Source of the DNA: JABDMH01 sp965223165
Lineage (GTDB): Bacteria; Bacteroidota; Bacteroidia; Chitinophagales; Saprospiraceae
Reading direction: 5' to 3'
Assembly: GCA_965223165.1 (NCBI GenBank)
Contig: CBDCVQ010000011.1
Coordinates: forward strand, 1 to 64,000
Length of the DNA: 64,000 nucleotides
Shown here piece by piece: positions 16,527-24,453 of the stretch. The notes below the pieces were generated by a model. It did not search any database and was not told the origin of the DNA. It worked only from the letters and a program-made list of their open reading frames with translations. Within the stretch, counting starts at the first letter, position 1. Each line of letters opens with the position of its first letter. Position numbers and translations under genes: made by a program.

Positions 16527-18872
16527 TCACTTCACAAAATACATATCCAGGTCTCCTTTTCCCTTAGCGCTGATTTTGCCTCGATATTCACAGTCGACTT
16601 GCTCCCTAATTAGATCATAAGTGGTGGCCGATACGTTAATTCTGCCTTGTGCACCAGCTGTCTCAATACGACTCGCCGTATTTACTGTGTCTCCAAAAAT
16701 ATTGTAGGCAAATTTCTTGGTGCCAACGACCCCGGCCGTGATGGCTCCGGAGTGAATGCCGATGCGGACCCCCCATTGGATGGAACTGTGGCGATTGTAC
16801 TCTTCCAGAAAAGTGATCATTTTTCGCGCGGCCGATACACATTTCAGCGCATGGTCCGGATGTTCGTCCGGAAGGCCGCCCACCGCCAGGTAGCCATCGC
16901 CAACTGTCTGGATCTTCTCCACTCCCTCCGTCTCCATAATGGCATCAAACCCTTTGAAGCACTCATTTAGGGCGGCGATGATTTGTTCGGGTGTGCGTTC
17001 AGCGGCGATGCGGGTAAAGCCCACAAAGTCTGAAAACAAAATGCTGACGCTCTCAAACCTTCGGGGTGTGGTCGTACCCTTGTCTTTTAATTCTTGCGCT
17101 ACCGGGGCGGGCAAGATATTTAGCAGCAGTCGCTCCGACCGCTCCTGCTCAGCCTCGATTTCGAGTTTTTGCTCACCCAATTTTTTGTTGGTCCGACGGG
17201 TATACAGCAGCCCGGCCAAAATCATCAGGGAAATGACTAGCAGCAACAGGCCGATGCGGCGAGCAGCGGTGACAGATCGTTGTTGGATTTCCTGCTCTTT
17301 TTCCAGCAGCTCGATGCGTTGTTCCTCCTGAACGAGTTGGGCCTCCTTTCGCTCCAACTCGGCTTGGGCCAGTGCCTCCGCCTGTGCGAGTTCGTTCAGT
17401 CGTTGCTGTTGTTCTTGGATTTCCAACTGACCTTGTACCAAGAGAAGCTCCTGTCTGGTCCGTTCGTTTTCCAGTTCCTGATTCTTGATTTTCGCCTCAC
17501 GGATTTCTTGCGTCTGTTTTAGGATAGCCAGCTCGCTGGCCTTTTGCTGTGCTTCCAGGCTTAGATTGTCGATCTCCAATTGCTGTCGCACCCGCTCTAG
17601 CTTTAGCTGTTCGATGGTCAGGTCCTGTATCTCCCCCCGAATCAGCAATAGTTTGATCTCTCGCTCCGCCCGACCAAATTCCAATTTATCCTGCACCAAC
17701 TGATCCTGCTGTCGCTGCACGTCGCGCAAAAGCGAATCCCTCAACCCCAAATGGCGCTTGTACGCCTCAATGGCTTCTTCGTACTCAAAGAGGCCGGAGT
17801 GGATCTCGGCCGCGGTGGCATATACCTGGGACTTAAGTTCCATATCTCCACTTTCCTCAGCCGCGGCGATGGCATCGCGATTATAATTTTGGGCATTAAA
17901 AAAGTCTTCCCGCTGGAGATAAATATTTGAGAGAATATTATTGATCTGGCCTTTGCCTGCATAGTCCCTGGAAGGCACCTGTGCCAAAGCCTTTGCCAGA
18001 TATTGAATGGCCACTTCTCCGTCTCCATTATTGAAATGAGCGACCCCCAAATTGGTATACAACGTGGCTAGTTTCCTTTGATCGGCGAGAAAAAATGATT
18101 CGGCCTGCCTGAACCACGTAATCGATTGATCGTACCTCCCCAGAAAATTATGCGTGTAGCCTAGATTGTTATAAATGGTTCCCAGATCCTGTCTCCACCC
18201 GGGATCATTCTCCATGATGGATTTTATCCGAAGGTTATGTTCTAAGGCAGTTTCATATTGTCCGGCATCCTGATAGGCTGCCACGATCTTGCGTAAGTAC
18301 ACCAGCTGATAGGATGCATTTTTGCCAGGCATTGCAGCTAGCAGATTGTAATATACCTCCGCACTGTCCGGCTGCCCTAACTGGGCATGGCAGAAACCCA
18401 ATTTGTCCAAGAGGTCCACGTCTCCATAGCTATGGGCCAGGGCCGCCGTGGCCCCTTGGTAATAAGCAACCGCCTCTTCGTGGAGCCCTTCCCGCAGGTA
18501 GAGATCACCTATTTGTTTGTTCACCGCAGAGAGACGCTCCTTGCTACCCGTCTTTTCCAACAGCTCAAGTTGCTCCAGTAAGTAGCGTAGAGCATGTGTA
18601 GCCTCTCCCGACGACATTTCCATGGGAATGAGCACATCCAAGCTGGCCAATACACCTCGGTCAAAATTCAACTGATCGGCCAAGGCATACGCCGCCTCGT
18701 ACTTTTCCTTCGCCACCTCCACCGAATCCGCGGCCGCCGCCTGTGCCATGATCTGCCAGACGGTAGCCGTGTCTGCTATCTGAGCCCGTGCTAGAGGGCT
18801 GCCCAGGCCCAGGCAAATCAAGCTGACCCACCAGCTACGCCATCTCCGATCAATTCTGCTAGTGCAATTCAT
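16527..18872 (-). CDS. TPR-coiled coil-transmembrane adenylate/guanylate cyclase
   Basis: This 781-residue class III nucleotide cyclase has an unusual sensor part. A signal peptide (to ARAQIADT) is followed by a long series of TPR-type helices in the periplasm, for example YYNLLAAMPGKNASYQLVYLR and IYNNLGYTHNFLGRYDQSITWF. Then come 150 residues of Glu/Gln-rich coiled coil and one membrane helix near residue 550. The cytosolic C-terminal catalytic domain has SILFSDFVGFTRI (metal-binding Asp), EKIQTVGDGYLAVGG and GDTVNTASRIE. It should make cAMP or cGMP in response to a periplasmic TPR-bound signal. Its ATG lies inside the end of the TonB receptor gene (14-base overlap), so translation should be coupled. 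Confidence 0.9.
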   Translation of the reverse strand: MNCTSRIDRRWRSWWVSLICLGLGSPLARAQIADTATVWQIMAQAAAADSVEVAKEKYEAAYALADQLNFDRGVLASLDVLIPMEMSSGEATHALRYLLEQLELLEKTGSKERLSAVNKQIGDLYLREGLHEEAVAYYQGATAALAHSYGDVDLLDKLGFCHAQLGQPDSAEVYYNLLAAMPGKNASYQLVYLRKIVAAYQDAGQYETALEHNLRIKSIMENDPGWRQDLGTIYNNLGYTHNFLGRYDQSITWFRQAESFFLADQRKLATLYTNLGVAHFNNGDGEVAIQYLAKALAQVPSRDYAGKGQINNILSNIYLQREDFFNAQNYNRDAIAAAEESGDMELKSQVYATAAEIHSGLFEYEEAIEAYKRHLGLRDSLLRDVQRQQDQLVQDKLEFGRAEREIKLLLIRGEIQDLTIEQLKLERVRQQLEIDNLSLEAQQKASELAILKQTQEIREAKIKNQELENERTRQELLLVQGQLEIQEQQQRLNELAQAEALAQAELERKEAQLVQEEQRIELLEKEQEIQQRSVTAARRIGLLLLVISLMILAGLLYTRRTNKKLGEQKLEIEAEQERSERLLLNILPAPVAQELKDKGTTTPRRFESVSILFSDFVGFTRIAAERTPEQIIAALNECFKGFDAIMETEGVEKIQTVGDGYLAVGGLPDEHPDHALKCVSAARKMITFLEEYNRHSSIQWGVRIGIHSGAITAGVVGTKKFAYNIFGDTVNTASRIETAGAQGRINVSATTYDLIREQVDCEYRGKISAKGKGDLDMYFVK

Positions 18873-21207
18873 AGTTAAGCCCTATGCGGAAAGTAAACAG
18901 GGATTGTGGGTTATAGAAAAGTATATCTGTGCTGGAGGAAGCATCGATCCCGGCGTAGCCCGTGTTTAATAAATTAGTACCCTTCAGATATATGAGAAAG
19001 TTTTTGCTAACCTCATAATTGCAGGATAAATCGACAGTGTAGTAGCCATCGTTGTAGAGACTAGGTGCTATAACGCCCCTCCCTGGCCCACTGAGTCGAA
19101 AGGAATTTCGGGTCAACGATTTGGAAGTTAAATACTGATCGACCCGTACGAGAAAGCGTGCGAAGGGGGAGGCATGCAGCGAAAGTCTGGCAATCAGATT
19201 GGGATGGGCGCGCAGATCATCTAGTTGGCGGGGGTCATTATTGAGTTCCGTGAGGTCCGTCGTCGTCAAGCTTTCGGTTCCTGCAGAATAATTCACATTT
19301 AAAGAACCTCCGAGGCGAATACTTGACACGAGATCTCGTGCCCGCAAGTGGGCTTGCAGATCAAATAATTCTGCGGCGGAGTTGTCATCGTTAAAGTAGC
19401 CCAGCGTGAAAGCCCTTAAGCGCCGACCCGGACCAATCCGCTCAAACAGGATGCTATAATTGACAAATCGATCCGTCTTGGTATACGAAGCGCTTACATC
19501 CAAGTCCCATCTACCGCCATGATCCCAGCGCATGCCTAATTCATAGGACCGGGTTTTTTCGGCATCCAGCCTTTCGGCCCCCGTCACAAGGAAATCATAG
19601 ATGCCCTCGCGGTAGGAATAACTGCTGGCACTGAAGAAGGGCGACGGGGCCCGAATGGCCGTGCTATAGGAAGCCCGCAGCTGCACTCTGTCTGACCACT
19701 TGTAAAGCAAAGCTAATCTGGGGCTAAACACATCGGTTCGTTCGGCAAAATCGCCATTCGATCGATTGAGATATTGGCCACCGACCAGCAGATTGGCCTT
19801 TGCACCCAGCGGCTGAAAAAGTTGAAAAAACAGGCTCCCTTCCTGTATACTCTCATCCAATGAGGTGGGCATCAAATTCGTCGGATCCGATCGATCAAAG
19901 TTGATCACGCCTGGCTGTAGCTCGCGCAGCGCATGTCCATCGCCCCGTAAATATTTCAAGCCGATCGTGAGGCTGCCACCAGAAAACACCGGCAGATCGG
20001 CCGTTTGCTCCAGGCTGTATTCATCCGAAACTGCCCCCATAAACCGCAATCCGGAAAAAAAGTTATTGTCAATTCCGGTTCGGATGGCTCCCAAGTTGGT
20101 GGAGTCCGTGATGGTATTGTACAGAAGGGCATTGAGCACCGGGTGAATAAATACGTTGGTGGAGCGGTTGTCTAAATTGTATCCGAGATACTCCATTTTT
20201 GTTTCGAGAAACACATTTCCTACCTGAAACTGGGCACGAGCCAGACCGCTGGTAATGTTTTCTCCCGTGCTGATCAAGGGGTTAGCGTAGGAGACTGCGG
20301 TCGGGTTGAGGCCGATGCTGCTATGGTCGCGGCGAAACATATTGAGCACCGAGATGGTTAAAAAACGATAGTTCAACTCCCCACCCAACGCACGACTCTC
20401 GTGCGGCATGTTCTGGCGGGCCGGTATACCGCTGCGGCCTCGATAGTTGGCGTCCCCAAATACCGAAGCACTATCCGTGGCTAACCCAATGTAGTTGGAT
20501 GTGCGGTAGAGCCTATCCTCATCATAAAAGGTACGTCGATCCTCAAATCGCGTATCAGTGCCGTAGAGCTTAAAACGGACCACGTCATCACCCCGACCCA
20601 TCTTGCCCCCAAATAGCAGATTGAGACTTTTGTAGTTGTCCGAACCCAGATGAAGACTAGCCTTCGTAAATAGGGGCCGTTCCGAGTCTGCCACGACGAT
20701 ATTGATGATGCCAGACGAAGCATCCGCACCGTAGAGGGCGGCGGCGGGCCCGTAGATGACCTCGATCCGCTCAGCTTGTTGGATGGGCAGCTGGGCCCCG
20801 ATGGGCATCCCGCTCACCACATAGGGTTTGATCGGATGACCATTGACAAGGATCTTGGCGTACGTATTGCCCAGCAATCCTCGCATGGTGAACAGCTCTC
20901 CCTCCAGCCCCGATCCTGGCTGCGACACCCGAATGCCAGGCATGGATTTTAGTGCATCGACCAGGGTGATATAGCCCTGACTAAGGATCTCTTCCCGGTG
21001 GATGACATAGATGGGAAAAGGTAACTCCGATACGTCCTGCAGCGAGCGGCTGGCCCCCGAGACCTGCGTCTCCACCAGGAAGCTATCGCCCAATAGTAAG
21101 TCCTGCATCCCCAACCGGTCCAAGTCCCTAAAGACGCTATCGGGCTGGGCCTGCACCAGGACGACTGCAGCAAGAAGATGGCCTAGGAAAATCGCCTGCC
21201 GCCTCAT
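18859..21207 (-). CDS. TonB-dependent outer-membrane receptor
   Basis: This is a 782-residue receptor with a signal peptide (to VLVQAQ). A plug domain follows with LPFPIYVIHREEILSQGY, LVDALKSMPGIRV and GLLGNTYAKILVNG. The rest is a 22-strand barrel rich in aromatic girdles, ending in a terminal aromatic pattern (TFRIGLNYEL). It resembles colicin-I or vitamin receptors more than SusC, as it lacks the N-terminal carboxypeptidase-like domain. It overlaps the cyclase gene by 14 bases, so uptake and cyclase signalling are probably expressed together. The substrate is unknown; siderophores or small organics are usual for this class. Confidence 0.88.
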   Translation of the reverse strand: MRRQAIFLGHLLAAVVLVQAQPDSVFRDLDRLGMQDLLLGDSFLVETQVSGASRSLQDVSELPFPIYVIHREEILSQGYITLVDALKSMPGIRVSQPGSGLEGELFTMRGLLGNTYAKILVNGHPIKPYVVSGMPIGAQLPIQQAERIEVIYGPAAALYGADASSGIINIVVADSERPLFTKASLHLGSDNYKSLNLLFGGKMGRGDDVVRFKLYGTDTRFEDRRTFYDEDRLYRTSNYIGLATDSASVFGDANYRGRSGIPARQNMPHESRALGGELNYRFLTISVLNMFRRDHSSIGLNPTAVSYANPLISTGENITSGLARAQFQVGNVFLETKMEYLGYNLDNRSTNVFIHPVLNALLYNTITDSTNLGAIRTGIDNNFFSGLRFMGAVSDEYSLEQTADLPVFSGGSLTIGLKYLRGDGHALRELQPGVINFDRSDPTNLMPTSLDESIQEGSLFFQLFQPLGAKANLLVGGQYLNRSNGDFAERTDVFSPRLALLYKWSDRVQLRASYSTAIRAPSPFFSASSYSYREGIYDFLVTGAERLDAEKTRSYELGMRWDHGGRWDLDVSASYTKTDRFVNYSILFERIGPGRRLRAFTLGYFNDDNSAAELFDLQAHLRARDLVSSIRLGGSLNVNYSAGTESLTTTDLTELNNDPRQLDDLRAHPNLIARLSLHASPFARFLVRVDQYLTSKSLTRNSFRLSGPGRGVIAPSLYNDGYYTVDLSCNYEVSKNFLIYLKGTNLLNTGYAGIDASSSTDILFYNPQSLFTFRIGLNYELH

Positions 21208-21300
21208 GAGAAAGGATTGGTGAAGCCTGTATCTAATATAGTGAATCTGTGGTGCGAAGCGAGGCTCAGGCTGAGGTCCAAAAGTCGCCAGCTCTCCAAA

Positions 21301-21351
21301 AACTCAAGCGCACTCTGAACTCAAGCGCACTCCGAACTCAAGCGCACTCTC
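21301..21351 (+). repeat. Three tandem 17-base direct repeats
   Basis: The unit AACTCAAGCGCACTCTG is present three times in exact tandem, starting at 21301, 21318 and 21335, with one change in the second copy and one in the third. It lies in the 290 bases between the TonB receptor start and the next gene on the opposite strand. That position could serve a DNA-binding protein, or it may be neutral. The word family (AACTC and GCACTC) resembles the 7-base units at 16303. Confidence 0.9.
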
Positions 21352-21497
21352 AACTTACGATACACGACTGCGCCGGGCATGTCGTAGAAAACGACCACTT
21401 ATCCTCTATTCTGATTATCTTGATATCGATGGCTCCCCGAGCCAAGGCAAAGCCCCTTCCACAACGAACCCAAACTGATATAGGAAAATATGATGAC

Positions 21498-22007
21498 ATG
21501 GGACAGATAGATGTAAGACAGTCCGCCAAAATCAATGCCTCTGCTGACAAAGCTTGGGAGGCAGTCGGCCCGCAATTCCTCAACATCGCAGCCTGGGCTC
21601 GAGGTGTAGAACGATCGTGGGACAATGAGGCACTAGCAAAATCCGATGGTGCCCCTGCGGGTGGCCGTTTTTGCCAAGTGGGAGCATTCGGTCAGGTCAA
21701 TGAAAGAATCGTGCACTACGATCATGATGCGCACGAGATATCTTGGGTAGCTACCGCGGAAAAGATACCAGGCTTTGTCAAGGATCTGCGCAACGATTTG
21801 AAAGTCGAGGCAATTGACGAAAACACCTGCCGCATATCGACGCACCTCACCGCTAACGCGACGGGCATCATGGGACTTCTGATGGGTCCGATGATGCGCA
21901 AGAACTTCACCAAACTTCTAAGAGGCTTTATCGAGGATTGGAAAGCATATGCGGAGACCGGCTCGGCCTCGGTGGTCAAGCAGAAGGAACTGGCGAGGCC
22001 GAGCTGA
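21498..22007 (+). CDS. SRPBCC-family protein
   Basis: This is a 169-residue protein with the START/Bet v1 fold typical of SRPBCC proteins. The segments are IDVRQSAKINASADKAWEAV at the start, IAAWARGVERSW, GGRFCQVGAFGQVNERIVHYD, HEISWVATA and a long C-terminal helix KLLRGFIEDWKAYAETG. Members bind lipids or hydrophobic ligands in a central cavity; this one has no enzyme motif. The start is ambiguous: the ATG at 21498 gives a normal family start, while an upstream ATG at 21429 would add 23 basic residues. It is a single gene, and its neighbours suggest nothing about ligand. Confidence 0.75.
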   Translation: MGQIDVRQSAKINASADKAWEAVGPQFLNIAAWARGVERSWDNEALAKSDGAPAGGRFCQVGAFGQVNERIVHYDHDAHEISWVATAEKIPGFVKDLRNDLKVEAIDENTCRISTHLTANATGIMGLLMGPMMRKNFTKLLRGFIEDWKAYAETGSASVVKQKELARPS

Positions 22008-22038
22008 TGGGCGACAGATCACTAGATGATCGTAGTCT

Positions 22039-22908
22039 ATGAATCCCCTGATGATCAAGCGAGGTTACACCAAAGTCACCATGGCAGCAAAGAAGTACCG
22101 GAAGATGGCAACGTATCTTTTGTCAGGTTGGCTCTTAATCGTTGCCTGGCAGATCCATGCACAGGTGACGCCGCTGCCTCAAGCACACTCACATAATGAT
22201 TATGAGCGCGAGCACCCCCTTGCCGATGCGCTCGCCCATGGGTTTACCAGCGTAGAAGCAGACATCCTCTATATCTATGGTGAACTGTTCGTCGGGCACA
22301 ACATGCCTGATCACAAACGGCACAAACTAAAAACCCTGGAAAAGCAATATTTAAAACCACTCTATCGGCGATATGTAGAGAATAATGGGGAGATCTATCC
22401 TGGCTACGCCGGTCCGTTCTACCTTTGGATTGATATCAAATTTGAATCACGCAAGGCCTATCTGCGATTGCGAGAAACCCTGCTCCCCTATAAGGACATG
22501 CTAAGTCATCACGAAAACGGAGAATTCCGTCCAGGTAAGGTCACCGTCATCCTTTCTGGCGAACGACCCTTCCGTCAGCTGCTATCCGATCCGCTGCAAC
22601 TGATGACGCTCGACGGCAGACCGGATGACCTGACCAAAGACTATCCGACGGCACTGATGCCCTTCATAAGCCAACATTTCCTGACGGTATTGGCATTGTC
22701 CGAGGGGGAGAGCTATGAGGCGGAGCAAACATCCCTCTCCAATGTAAGGCAACTTGCTGAGCAGGCCCGGAGCCAAGGCAAAAAAGTCAGGCTATGGGCT
22801 ACTCCCGAGGAGGAAGCACTCTGGAAGAAACTGCTCCAACTAGATATCGGTCTCATCAACACCGACGATCTTCCGCGCTTGCAGTCCTTTCTGGTAGGCC
22901 GGAATTAA
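22039..22908 (+). CDS. Glycerophosphodiester phosphodiesterase-like (PLC-fold) protein
   Basis: This is an exported TIM-barrel protein of 289 residues. After a signal (SGWLLIVAWQIHAQ) comes QAHSHNDYEREHPLADALAH. Then follow GFTSVEADILYIYGELFVGH, YLWIDIKFESRKAYL, KVTVILSGERP, VRLWATPEEEALWKKLL and LINTDDLPRLQSFL. These match the PI-PLC/GDPD superfamily in its Bacteroidota subfamily with HNDY and EADI motifs. It should cleave phosphodiesters of lipid or glycerol derivatives, or a related substrate. The start at 22039 gives a long basic leader; ATGs at 22081 and 22105 are possible and would give a shorter signal. The toxin-antitoxin operon follows. Confidence 0.8.
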   Translation: MNPLMIKRGYTKVTMAAKKYRKMATYLLSGWLLIVAWQIHAQVTPLPQAHSHNDYEREHPLADALAHGFTSVEADILYIYGELFVGHNMPDHKRHKLKTLEKQYLKPLYRRYVENNGEIYPGYAGPFYLWIDIKFESRKAYLRLRETLLPYKDMLSHHENGEFRPGKVTVILSGERPFRQLLSDPLQLMTLDGRPDDLTKDYPTALMPFISQHFLTVLALSEGESYEAEQTSLSNVRQLAEQARSQGKKVRLWATPEEEALWKKLLQLDIGLINTDDLPRLQSFLVGRN

Positions 22909-22957
22909 GGGGAGGTAAGGCAACTCTGCAGGTAGTTCATCTTAGATGGGGGCCATT

Positions 22958-22989
22958 GTGTACTATTTTACGTACATTTACACGTACAA
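22958..22989 (+). promoter_or_regulatory. Putative YefM operator with phased GTAC cores
   Basis: Three GTAC cores begin at 22960, 22972 and 22984, exactly 12 bases apart, just before the antitoxin ATG at 22999. The known YefM-YoeB operator of E. coli also has TGTACA-type cores about 12 bases apart that are bound by the antitoxin complex, so this is likely the autoregulatory site. Confidence 0.6.
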
Positions 22990-22998
22990 ATACTATTC

Positions 22999-23256
22999 AT
23001 GAAAGTGATTACAGCGTCTGCGTTTAGAGCCAGGCTGAAACACTACTTGGATCTGGTGAGTAAATCAATGGAAGTCATAGTGGTGCCGCGCAACAGCGAG
23101 AAGGATGAAGCCGTGGTCATCATGTCCATTAAGGAATACAATGCCCTCAAAGAGACCGAGTTTCTACTTTCCACAAAAAACAATCGACAAGCACTCGAGA
23201 GGTCGCTGGAACAATTGTCATCGGATGATACCGTGCCATTCGACCCGCAAGGGTAG
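22999..23256 (+). CDS. YefM/Phd-family antitoxin
   Basis: This is an 85-residue antitoxin. The N-terminal fold is of the Phd/YefM type (MKVITASAFRARLKHYLDLV, then VIVVPRNSEKDEAVVIMSIKEYNAL). The C-terminal part (LLSTKNNRQALERSLEQL) should wrap around the toxin. It binds DNA to repress its own promoter and neutralises the YoeB-like toxin encoded six bases downstream. It begins 10 bases after the last GTAC core. The gene lies in a decayed region, and the toxin is intact. Confidence 0.9.
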   Translation: MKVITASAFRARLKHYLDLVSKSMEVIVVPRNSEKDEAVVIMSIKEYNALKETEFLLSTKNNRQALERSLEQLSSDDTVPFDPQG

Positions 23257-23262
23257 CGCTGA

Positions 23263-23535
23263 ATGAACGTCGAGTTCACACAGCAAGCCTGGCAGGAATT
23301 CGTCTTCTGGATCGAGACCGATCCGCTGGTCGCGGCCAGGATCAAGGAATTGATCCAGTCTATACGACAAAACCCCTTCCGAGGCCTGGGCAAGCCAGAG
23401 CCATTAAAGCATCAGTTAAAGGGGTTCTGGTCGCGTCGGATCGACCGGGAGCATCGACTCGTGTACCGTGTTTCCGGAACTAAGGGCAAGGACCAGAGAT
23501 GTTCAGTCATACAATGTATATTTCACTATGATTGA
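23263..23535 (+). CDS. YoeB/Txe-family mRNA interferase toxin
   Basis: This is a 90-residue ribosome-dependent endoribonuclease of the RelE/YoeB fold. It has the residues known for YoeB catalysis: Glu 46 in GLGKPEPLKH, Arg 65 in DREHRLVYRV, and the terminal His 88-Tyr 89 (IFHYD). It should cut mRNA at the ribosomal A site when freed from the antitoxin. The gene begins six bases after the antitoxin stop and shares its promoter. All key residues are present, so it looks active. Confidence 0.92.
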   Translation: MNVEFTQQAWQEFVFWIETDPLVAARIKELIQSIRQNPFRGLGKPEPLKHQLKGFWSRRIDREHRLVYRVSGTKGKDQRCSVIQCIFHYD

Positions 23536-23619
23536 TATGGCACGCTTGTATTCTTGTACCTTGACCATTCCTATTGTACGAGCTCACGTGCTCACCCGTA
23601 GGAAATAGTATCTTTGATA

Positions 23620-23633
23620 GTATCATATGATAC
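23620..23633. promoter_or_regulatory. 14-base perfect palindrome before the Fic remnant
   Basis: GTATCATATGATAC is a perfect palindrome that ends two bases before the ATG of a broken Fic-like gene. It could be an operator of the decayed gene or a chance feature. Confidence 0.35.
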
Positions 23634-23634
23634 C

Positions 23635-23769
23635 ATGAAGTATCGAAAGCCTCCCTACAAAATCACACCTCAAATCCTTCGCCCCGCAGAAGACAACGCA
23701 CATCAGCTGGGAGTAATACTATTTGATGACGGCGTAGCAAGTCCATCGACCAATACTCAATCCGCTTGA
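23635..23769 (+). pseudogene. Remnant of a Fic-family gene
   Basis: Only 44 codons remain. The peptide starts MKYRKPPYKITPQILRPAED and continues with HQLGVIL, which resembles the N-terminal helix of Fic-domain AMP transferases (YxPPxxITxxILxLxxxIxxxLG). It then stops at a TGA with no HPFxxGNGR motif in the following bases. I read it as a truncated Fic gene. Fic genes commonly lie beside toxin-antitoxin genes. It could also be a chance short frame. Confidence 0.4.
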
Positions 23770-23772
23770 TCC

Positions 23773-24427
23773 ATGAAGGCGCGACGACAGAGCAAAATTC
23801 TAAAAATTGCCAAGGATTCGCTGCTCATTGTATTTAGTGTGCTGCTAGCACTATTTCTCAAGTAGAATGGCGCAATCACCACAACGAGGCCAAACAGACC
23901 GGTACACTGATCAACAATATCCGAGTGGAGTTAGAGGCAAACCATCAACTTGTACAAGAACTTATACCCTACCATGCGTCGATTCGGTCTGCCGTAGGAG
24001 CTGCTGTAGCCACGGATTCGCTAGAACCAACGTTCTTTGGCACCGATCGATTTCAGATTTACGCAGTGGCACCCCATGGCATAATTCAAGGAAGATTAAA
24101 CGACATTGCCTGGACGGTAGCTAAGGAAGACAAGATCACAAATCGCATCTCCCCCGGAAGTGGCACAAGCCCTTTATGAAGCTTACGACCAGCAGCAGAC
24201 CGTAAGAGAAACCATCGGGCCGCATCATCACTTTTATCAGTGCTCGCGAGGTCCAACGTCGAGCCCTACTAGCATGGAGCATCACGATGTTTGACACACA
24301 TTTACAAGAGCTAATTGGTCAGGGGAATTACCTCGATGATCGATATCAGGAAGTGCTAAATGCCCTGTCTGATATTTGTTCATGCCCGGCAAGAAAATTA
24401 ATTTATGGGATCACGAAATACAACTAA
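23773..24427 (+). pseudogene. Frameshifted membrane-anchored protein gene
   Basis: Three successive reading frames together rebuild one protein of a common unknown Bacteroidota family. Frame 1 (from 23773) gives MKARRQSKILKIAKDSLLIV and a membrane segment ending ALFLK, then a TAG. One base back, another frame continues EWRNHHNEAKQTGTLINNIR and runs to a TGA at 24177. A further shift near 24157 gives VAQALYEAYDQQQTVRETIG, and a fourth near 24248 gives EVQRRALLAWSITMFDTHLQ to 24427. At least three frameshifts separate them. The intact form would be one N-terminal membrane helix followed by a periplasmic helical domain. The gene is dead and the function of its family unknown. Confidence 0.7.
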
Positions 24428-24453
24428 ATATTCACCACGCTAAATCCTTGACT

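Noticed and set aside
16288..16620. Plus-strand frame with NHKTTKP repeats
   Set aside because: Translation of the AAAACCAC simple repeat running into the cyclase gene; not a protein.
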